Assembly: GCA_002352225.1 (NCBI GenBank)
Contig: DEIA01000028.1
Coordinates: forward strand, 6,102-54,582
Direction: 5' to 3'
DNA: 48,481 nt
DNA from: Flammeovirgaceae bacterium UBA2786
Lineage (GTDB): Bacteria; Bacteroidota; Bacteroidia; Cytophagales; Cyclobacteriaceae
Shown here: piece after piece, positions 43,608-48,481 of the stretch
How the letters are laid out: each line of letters opens with the position of its first letter
How positions within the stretch are numbered: the stretch's first letter is position 1
Position numbers and translations under genes: made by a program
Notes under the pieces: generated by a model
The model's database searches: none
Told to the model about the DNA's origin: nothing
What the model saw: the letters and a program-made list of their open reading frames with translations, nothing else

Positions 43608-44060
43608 ATGACCATGAAAACACTATTTAAGTTAGTAACAGCAATCAAGACGGTGGTTTTTTTAAATAACATACCAGCTGGAATAACCCTTGTCATTCTT
43701 GCCTTATCATTTGCGGCTTGCGAAAGCGATGGATCACCTTCAGGTAATGACATTGATCCGAAACTGATAGCGAGTTGGCAGTCTTCTGCTGGTGAAATAT
43801 ATGTGTTTCACACAGATGGAAGGTTTTATCACTTTACTACCTTAAGTCGGGTAGAAGGTACGTTTACTGCATCCGATGGCAAAATATACTTTCGCAATAT
43901 TGTTTACGAAAAAGGAGAGACTTGGGAAATACTATATCCTGATGCGATATATGAATATCAAGTTGGGAAAGACGATCACGGTGATTATCTGAATATTGCG
44001 AATTTTTTGTATGGTGTTACGTATGTAGACATGAGTTCAGCTTATAAGTTTAGAAAATAA
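43608..44060 (+). CDS. Predicted lipoprotein with lipocalin-like domain
   Basis: This 150-residue protein has a lipobox (LSFAAC) that puts the lipid cysteine at residue 38, after an unusually long N-terminal region of 37 residues. The mature part has the pattern IDPKLIASW, then an aromatic strand (YVFHTDGRFYHF), GTFTASDGKIYF and a terminal DYLNIANFLYGVTY...AYKFRK. The same domain occurs in the protein encoded at 44749, so they are paralogues. The order W - DG - YF - DYL recalls lipocalin-like stress proteins of Bacteroidota. ATG 43608 or 43614 can start it. It is the first gene divergent from the TPR kinase. Confidence 0.75.
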   Translation: MTMKTLFKLVTAIKTVVFLNNIPAGITLVILALSFAACESDGSPSGNDIDPKLIASWQSSAGEIYVFHTDGRFYHFTTLSRVEGTFTASDGKIYFRNIVYEKGETWEILYPDAIYEYQVGKDDHGDYLNIANFLYGVTYVDMSSAYKFRK

Positions 44061-44103
44061 AGAGTCCATACAAAACTCAGAGCTGATTAGGAAGCCAATA
44101 ATA

Positions 44104-44682
44104 ATGATTATGGAAAGAGCAACACCTTACCTGATAGCGATTATCGTGTTTGTCGCTTCTTGTAAAAAAGACAAATCGCCTGATGCGGACAACGGCAATA
44201 GCAGCAGTAATACCAGCAGCATGGAAAGCACTGCTTCTTTTGAGTTGAACGGTAAGTCATTCAACCTTGGCATGCGTTCTGATGATAGCCAATTCCCAAT
44301 ATTTATTGTTTCAAACTCTCCCGATGAAGGCCTGATAGTTCAAATTGAAGTGGACGGTAGAGCTGTCTTTCAATTTGCAGGACCGTACGTAGAAAATTCT
44401 TCACACGATTTTGCGGAGGGCACAATGCAATATTCCGATAATTCAGAGCGTCATTATGAATCCTCTTCTTACGATCAATGTGTGAATGACTTATTTAGCT
44501 TTCACATCGAAAGACAGAGAACAGATGTTGATTTTATGGCACGTTTTACAGGAACGTTTAGTGGTCTTTTAGTATCGCGTGAGCAGAAGCTGGATCCGAA
44601 CGACCCCTATTCACCAGAGTGCTTAGGCCCTGAAGTTCAGATTGCCGAAGGAAAATTTAATATCGTAGGGCTTAATTATTAA
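44104..44682 (+). CDS. Predicted lipoprotein of unknown function
   Basis: This 192-residue protein has a lipobox FVASC placing the lipid cysteine at residue 20, then a serine/asparagine-rich linker (about 28-45) and a beta-rich domain. The domain shows SFELNGKSFNLGMRSDD and LIVQIEVDGRAVFQFAG, which suggest a small beta-sandwich. It is unlike the lipocalin-like neighbours. It follows the first lipoprotein by 43 bases and precedes a dyad element. No function can be named. Confidence 0.7.
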   Translation: MIMERATPYLIAIIVFVASCKKDKSPDADNGNSSSNTSSMESTASFELNGKSFNLGMRSDDSQFPIFIVSNSPDEGLIVQIEVDGRAVFQFAGPYVENSSHDFAEGTMQYSDNSERHYESSSYDQCVNDLFSFHIERQRTDVDFMARFTGTFSGLLVSREQKLDPNDPYSPECLGPEVQIAEGKFNIVGLNY

Positions 44683-44693
44683 TACTGAAAAAT

Positions 44694-44709
44694 CATCTTT
44701 TTTAATGAT
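44694..44709. promoter_or_regulatory. Dyad element, copy 3 (before the 329-residue protein)
   Basis: Third exact copy of the 16-mer CATCTTTTTTAATGAT, here with a perfect inverted repeat ATCAT-N8-ATGAT. It lies 11 bases after the preceding stop and about 40 bases before the ATG at 44749. The flanking TGAAAAA is also shared with copy 2. Confidence 0.55.
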
Positions 44710-44717
44710 AGAAATAG

Positions 44718-44790
44718 ATTTTAGTTATACACCTTAAATAGAATCATTATGAAAAAGTTTGTATTACTGCTGTGCTTCCTGGCATTTGTT
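44718..44790 (+). repeat. Leader and signal-peptide module, copy 1
   Basis: A 21-bp block containing TTAGTTATACACC (44718-44738), a short variable spacer, and 42 identical bases from the ATG (44749-44790) recur at 45765-45785 and 45795-45836. The repeat covers the upstream region and the first 14 codons (MKKFVLLLCFLAFV) of two otherwise different genes. Confidence 0.85.
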
Positions 44791-45738
44791 TTGGCTCAAG
44801 TAACAGTTGCAGCCAGCAACCATATTAAAAACGGTGAGGGTGAGAACGAAAGCACTCCGAATGAAGAAATTGACACGAAAATAATTGGCCAGTGGAGTTA
44901 TACGAATACCTTATCCAGCACATATACTTATCAGTTTAATGCTGATGGTTCTTATTTACAAGTACGCCAGTGGGGAACTTATGTAAACCGTGTAACAGGC
45001 AAATTCCATACGAGCGGGGGAGTTGTATATCTTACAGATCTTATTTTGCATTATACCCTTGGCGAACAAGGCGAAAAACAAGAACCGCTAAAAAACAAAA
45101 GCAGCAAGTATTCATTCGGAAGGAACGACCAATTCAAGCGTGATTACCTCCAAATTAAAGTTTTCAGCGCAAATGATGATAACCCCGATTCGGAGAAGAC
45201 CTATAAGTTTTATAAAAATCAAACCGAAAATAAAATTGTCCCCCCAAAAGCGTCTGTAACTGTTGATGCCGAAAACAAAAAAGATACAATACCGTCAGGC
45301 AGCATTGACCAGAAATTGACAGGTTCCTGGGGGTACTTTGGCGATAAATTGCAGCCAGGAGTTTACATTTTCAATCATGACGGGTCATTTATTTATTATG
45401 CTGCTGTAAGAAAGAATTATTTAACAGCGGGGTCAATGTATGCAAAGGAAACGATTTACAAAGGCAACTATAAAATTGAAGGGAATACGGTTGTGTTCAG
45501 CGATGTTTCCATTGCCAGGTTCGACCGTTCAAAAGATACTGCTAATCGCAATCGCATTGGCGACAGAGAACACGCAAAAGAAATGTTGAAAATAACAACA
45601 GGTTTTAGTTCCTGGACACTTGAGTCCGTAGAATTTAATTTTATTGAACCGAGCGTAGTACGAATAGCCAAAAAGAATGATGAAGATAAAATCCGTACAC
45701 TTTTCAGATCCGGTTGGGAAACTTATGATGGATGGTAA
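44749..45738 (+). CDS. Secreted protein with two lipocalin-like domains
   Basis: This 329-residue protein has a signal peptide (MKKFVLLLCFLAFVLAQVTVA) but no lipobox. Two related domains follow: about 38-162 (IDTKIIGQWSY, NADGSYLQV, GGVVYLTDLIL, DYLQIKVF...TYKFYK) and about 182-310 (IDQKLTGSWGY, NHDGSFIYY, GNTVVFSDVSI). The first is clearly similar to the lipoprotein at 43608. The upstream region has dyad copy 3 and the leader module shared with the next gene. It probably belongs to the regulon of the divergent TPR kinase/LuxR pair. Confidence 0.8.
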   Translation: MKKFVLLLCFLAFVLAQVTVAASNHIKNGEGENESTPNEEIDTKIIGQWSYTNTLSSTYTYQFNADGSYLQVRQWGTYVNRVTGKFHTSGGVVYLTDLILHYTLGEQGEKQEPLKNKSSKYSFGRNDQFKRDYLQIKVFSANDDNPDSEKTYKFYKNQTENKIVPPKASVTVDAENKKDTIPSGSIDQKLTGSWGYFGDKLQPGVYIFNHDGSFIYYAAVRKNYLTAGSMYAKETIYKGNYKIEGNTVVFSDVSIARFDRSKDTANRNRIGDREHAKEMLKITTGFSSWTLESVEFNFIEPSVVRIAKKNDEDKIRTLFRSGWETYDGW

Positions 45739-45764
45739 ACACGGACGGATAATCCTTAAATTAA

Positions 45765-45836
45765 ATTTTAGTTATACACCTTAAAAAAATCGATATGAAA
45801 AAGTTTGTATTACTGCTGTGCTTCCTGGCATTTGTT
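45765..45836 (+). repeat. Leader and signal-peptide module, copy 2
   Basis: Second copy of the shared block: 21 identical bases upstream (45765-45785) and 42 identical bases of coding start (45795-45836). The spacer between them is 9 bases here and 10 in copy 1. No dyad element precedes this copy. Confidence 0.85.
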
Positions 45837-47939
45837 GGGTTGGTGCAGGCTCAGAAAAAGCCGGCTAAGAAATCAGAGCCCGAATCGTTGGAAGTACAGT
45901 TGAAGGAGTTGAAAAAACAATTAGAAGAAGCAGACCCGGAAGAACGAAAGATTATGGAAGAAATGGGGCTGCTGGACATGATCAAAAACCTTGAAAAGCA
46001 GATGGGGCAATTAGAGCAATCGGGACAGTTAGATAAGGTGATGGCTGATGTAGCTAATATGGCTGAGTTAAACCCCAATAAAATCCTTGAAAAACCTTCC
46101 GCTCTTGCTGTTCCAGCTACTCCTGTAGGAAAAGAGCAACTCAAAGCTTACCTGCAACCCATTATGCGAAATACCGAAGCGGCTATTAAACCCAGCCACA
46201 AAGCCGATATAGCCAAACATCTTAACAAAGGAAAAGAAACGGGCGTTATCGCCATGGGGTATTTAGCCAACAAGGAAACAGATAAAGCCTTATACCTGCT
46301 GCTCAATGCAAGTATTACCAACCCCGAAGATTATGCTTCGCTTAATAACCTCGGAGCGTTAATCACCATGAGCGGTTATGCACACAAGTCGTTGCCCATT
46401 CTGCAATATGTGCAGCAAACATTTCCGCAAAGTCCAACACTGCTCAACAATATCGGGCAGGCATGGCTTAGCCTGGGACATATAGACAAAGCAGAAAAGT
46501 TTTTAAAAGATGCATTGGCTAAAGACGAAGAAAATGCCGAGGCTGCTTATTCGCTTGCATTGGTGGCACAACATAAGGGTAACCCCAAATTATGCGCTAC
46601 CTATGCCACACAAGCTGCTAAACATTGCGCTTCTCCCGAAATTACTGGACTTATTATGGAATATGCCCCCGATACAGATATTGCATCGCTTGTGAGGCCG
46701 CGGTTTAAGCAGTTTTATAAAACCCCTGATATTACCAAACAAATTAAACTACCGTTAGCCCCGATGTCTTATTCGGAGCAGGAATCAAGAAAAGGAGAAC
46801 TGTTACAGTTTATTGAAGACTTAAAAGTTACCCATGAAGAAACGGAAAGTATTGCTGGTAAATTGACAAGTAACTGGGCAGAGGAAAACCAAAAATATAT
46901 ACTGGCTATGCAGCAATCGTCAATGCGGTTACAATCACCTGAAGACGTAAAAAAGCATATGGAGAAATTTGCTCCCCATCCGCTAAAATACCTTGCCTCA
47001 ATCATGCTTGCGAGTATGTATAACCCACTTGTGGAGGGTAGTTATCCTTCCCGTATCAGAAAAGAAAAAATGGCCAAATCACAGCGTCATAAGGATTTAT
47101 TAGCCTCGCTTAGCGGAATAGATAACCAAATAGATGCCACATACAGACAAATGAACAAGTTAGAACCTGAGTGTGACGGAGAAGGTGAGAATAAGGCATG
47201 TGAAGGTTTGCGCCAACAAATTTGCCAGTTAAAGAACCAGCGGAATTCGCAATACAATAAAGGCCTCGGAACGAATAGGAATACACATATGAAAAATATG
47301 GAGCATCTGCTCAATGAAAGTTTGCGCGAAGAAATTTTCTGGACAATAATAAGCGAATACCCCAAGGACCCTAAGCCCATGCTTTATGGTGCCTACGAAA
47401 GGTATTTGTCTGAGTTAAAACAAGTGGCCGAATATTTTGGGTTAAGCAGTCCTGCCTGCACGGAGAACAATGAAGAGAAAATTAGTAGGAATGGGAAACT
47501 CAGGCAATATGAATTGGATAATTGTAATTTCAGTTTTGGTTTTGATGCATTGGTAGTTGGCGGCAAAATGGATTGCAGCGGTATGAAGATGTATGTAGAA
47601 TTGGGTGCCGGAAAGGTTGAATACGGAGAAAGTATTAACCCCGCAACCTGGGAAATCACGGGCCGCACCATATCGGTAGAAGCAGGGAAGAGCAAAGAAT
47701 TTGAGGTTACCAAAAACATCAAGGCCGAAGCAGGCGCTTCTGTAAAAACCACGGTGAAGTTTGATGGCTCTGGCAATCTCTCGGATATAGCTGTAAGAGG
47801 CTCCGTAGGTGCTGGTGTTAGCGGCCCTGTTGGGGGTGCAGGTGTTGAATTAGGCAGCGTGGAGGTAAGCCTGAGGGGTGGTTTCAATTCTTCAGGCCCG
47901 TCTGTTGGTTCGCCAGGGAGTAGTTTTTTACGAGATTAG
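45795..47939 (+). CDS. Large secreted TPR protein with glycine/serine-rich C-terminus
   Basis: This 714-residue protein has a signal peptide (MKKFVLLLCFLAFVGLVQAQ) nearly identical at DNA level to that of the previous gene. A charged helical part (about 25-85) is followed by TPR-like units (about 145-270; ASLNNLGALITMSGYAHKSLPIL, TLLNNIGQAWLSLGHIDKAEKFL). A helical middle part contains a short cysteine-bearing stretch (CDGEGENKACEGLRQQIC, about 455-475). The C-terminal part is beta-rich and glycine-rich (about 590-714), with repeated VEAGKSKEF / AEAGASVKT and a GSPGSSF end. It has no type IX sorting domain. It could be a partner or ligand of the TPR kinase; that is an inference from location. 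Confidence 0.8.
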   Translation: MKKFVLLLCFLAFVGLVQAQKKPAKKSEPESLEVQLKELKKQLEEADPEERKIMEEMGLLDMIKNLEKQMGQLEQSGQLDKVMADVANMAELNPNKILEKPSALAVPATPVGKEQLKAYLQPIMRNTEAAIKPSHKADIAKHLNKGKETGVIAMGYLANKETDKALYLLLNASITNPEDYASLNNLGALITMSGYAHKSLPILQYVQQTFPQSPTLLNNIGQAWLSLGHIDKAEKFLKDALAKDEENAEAAYSLALVAQHKGNPKLCATYATQAAKHCASPEITGLIMEYAPDTDIASLVRPRFKQFYKTPDITKQIKLPLAPMSYSEQESRKGELLQFIEDLKVTHEETESIAGKLTSNWAEENQKYILAMQQSSMRLQSPEDVKKHMEKFAPHPLKYLASIMLASMYNPLVEGSYPSRIRKEKMAKSQRHKDLLASLSGIDNQIDATYRQMNKLEPECDGEGENKACEGLRQQICQLKNQRNSQYNKGLGTNRNTHMKNMEHLLNESLREEIFWTIISEYPKDPKPMLYGAYERYLSELKQVAEYFGLSSPACTENNEEKISRNGKLRQYELDNCNFSFGFDALVVGGKMDCSGMKMYVELGAGKVEYGESINPATWEITGRTISVEAGKSKEFEVTKNIKAEAGASVKTTVKFDGSGNLSDIAVRGSVGAGVSGPVGGAGVELGSVEVSLRGGFNSSGPSVGSPGSSFLRD

Positions 47940-48118
47940 ATTAGCAGTGAGGATGGCCGCCAACCTTTAGATTTGTTTCATGCTGGCAATGTACTGATAA
48001 ATAGTTGGTGACTTTGATAGTTTAAATCATTAGACTTGGCGCATCAACCCGAAGAGGATGCAAGCTCTGCTGGAGAGCAACTTGTCGGGCAATAGGGTTG
48101 ACGCTTATACGAAAAAAG
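47940..48118. other. Non-coding stretch with a possible structured segment
   Basis: No gene is convincing here. Between about 48040 and 48103 an outer pair (GCGCATCAACCC and GGGTTGACGC, one mismatch) encloses a hairpin AAGCTCT-GCTGG-AGAGC. It could be a small structured RNA or the edge of an insertion element. Confidence 0.35.
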
Positions 48119-48154
48119 AGGGCTGATCATTTTATGGTCAGCCCTACTTTTTTT
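48119..48154 (+). terminator. Intrinsic terminator downstream of the TPR gene
   Basis: An 11-bp stem with one wobble pair (48119-48129 with 48135-48145), a 5-base loop and a T7 run (48148-48154). It would end the rightward transcript of the secreted-protein cluster before the transposase remnant. Confidence 0.75.
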
Positions 48155-48177
48155 GGTAAGCCCCATGGCTCAAAAAC

Positions 48178-48481
48178 TCATTTTTCGTTGGATAGATACA
48201 CATACCATTTAATGAAATTAACCCTGTGCTCAAGGGTCAGCCCACGGTGAAGGTCAAGATGATTTTTAAGATGACTGAAGAACCCTTCAATGCCATTTGT
48301 GGTGTGTGGTATTTTAGGATTGTTTAGATAATGAAACATATTAGGTAAAGCTCTTTTAATGGTCTGATAAGAGCGTCTCAATAGCTTATGCGTATACCAA
48401 TATCTTCCCGTCTGCTGGTTATAGGTTTTCTCTTGTAGATATGCTTTATGACGTTCTGCTGACTCGTCCTGAAAAAAGTTT
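48178..48481 (-). mobile_element. Transposase C-terminal part (runs off the window edge)
   Basis: The minus-strand frame is open from the window edge to the stop at 48178 and encodes about 100 residues. It shows TGRYWYTHKLLRRSYQTIKRALPNMF and the segment PHTTNGIEGFFSHLKNHLDLHRGL. The TTN-x-x-E-G-x-F-S-x-L-K motif carries the last catalytic glutamate of DDE transposases of the IS256/mutator-like groups in Bacteroidota. Whether the element is intact depends on sequence beyond the window. Confidence 0.8.

Noticed and set aside
48058..48126. A 22-codon plus-strand frame beginning MQALLESNLSG
   Set aside because: Very short, ends inside the terminator stem, and the region is better explained as structured non-coding DNA.
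1..48481. CRISPR array or prophage
   Set aside because: No regularly spaced direct repeats and no phage structural, integrase or lysis genes were seen.

Overview
The window is chromosomal DNA from a member of the Bacteroidota, most likely a Cytophagales-type bacterium. The evidence is indirect but consistent. Several genes have Bacteroidota-type promoters (TTTG, 17-19 bp, TAnnTTTG). There is a fused alpha/beta ketoacid dehydrogenase E1, a tamB/tsaD divergent pair, an exbB-small membrane protein-exbD-exbD cluster, paired MacB/FtsX-type permeases, a DUF6660-like protein in front of a TonB receptor, and a ligase-associated Lhr-like helicase. No species can be named from the sequence alone.

Positions 1-9.4 kb are core functions: the end of a cytoplasmic asparaginase, tRNA-Ser(GGA), the ExbB/ExbD proton-channel cluster, a UMF1-family transporter, AMP nucleosidase, a small HsdR-N nuclease-fold protein, alanine dehydrogenase and the fused E1. 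Positions 9.4-15.4 kb hold a secreted Ig/PKD-like protein, lipoproteins (one only 38 residues long), a LuxE-like acyl-protein synthetase homologue, a sigma-54 type response regulator without a DNA-binding domain, RNase P RNA and a DUF2279 protein. Positions 15.4-23.7 kb hold TamB, TsaD, a hotdog thioesterase, SmpB, an NlpC/P60 protein that has lost its catalytic cysteine, an AbiEii toxin remnant and an HNH endonuclease.

Positions 23.7-34 kb form one regulatory and transport unit. A NtrB-like kinase and a NtrC-like regulator are transcribed leftwards, divergent from an HlyD adaptor, a MacB-type ATPase and two FtsX-type permeases. A good -24/-12 promoter lies in front of the adaptor. Positions 34-38 kb hold a basic small protein, a MITE-like nested inverted repeat, isopentenyl-diphosphate isomerase and the Lhr-like helicase.

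Positions 37.7-48.5 kb look accessory. A DUF6660-like protein and a TonB receptor are followed by an IS1182-like transposase tail and then a decayed second copy of the helicase 3' end. After that comes a TPR histidine kinase/LuxR regulator pair, divergent from four secreted proteins: two with a shared lipocalin-like domain, one other lipoprotein and a 714-residue TPR protein. A 16-bp dyad-containing element occurs three times here, in front of both divergent units and again in front of the third secreted gene. Two of the secreted genes share an almost identical leader and signal-peptide coding segment. This probable envelope-response locus, and its boundary scar, are the most interesting parts of the window. 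A transposase fragment runs off the right edge.
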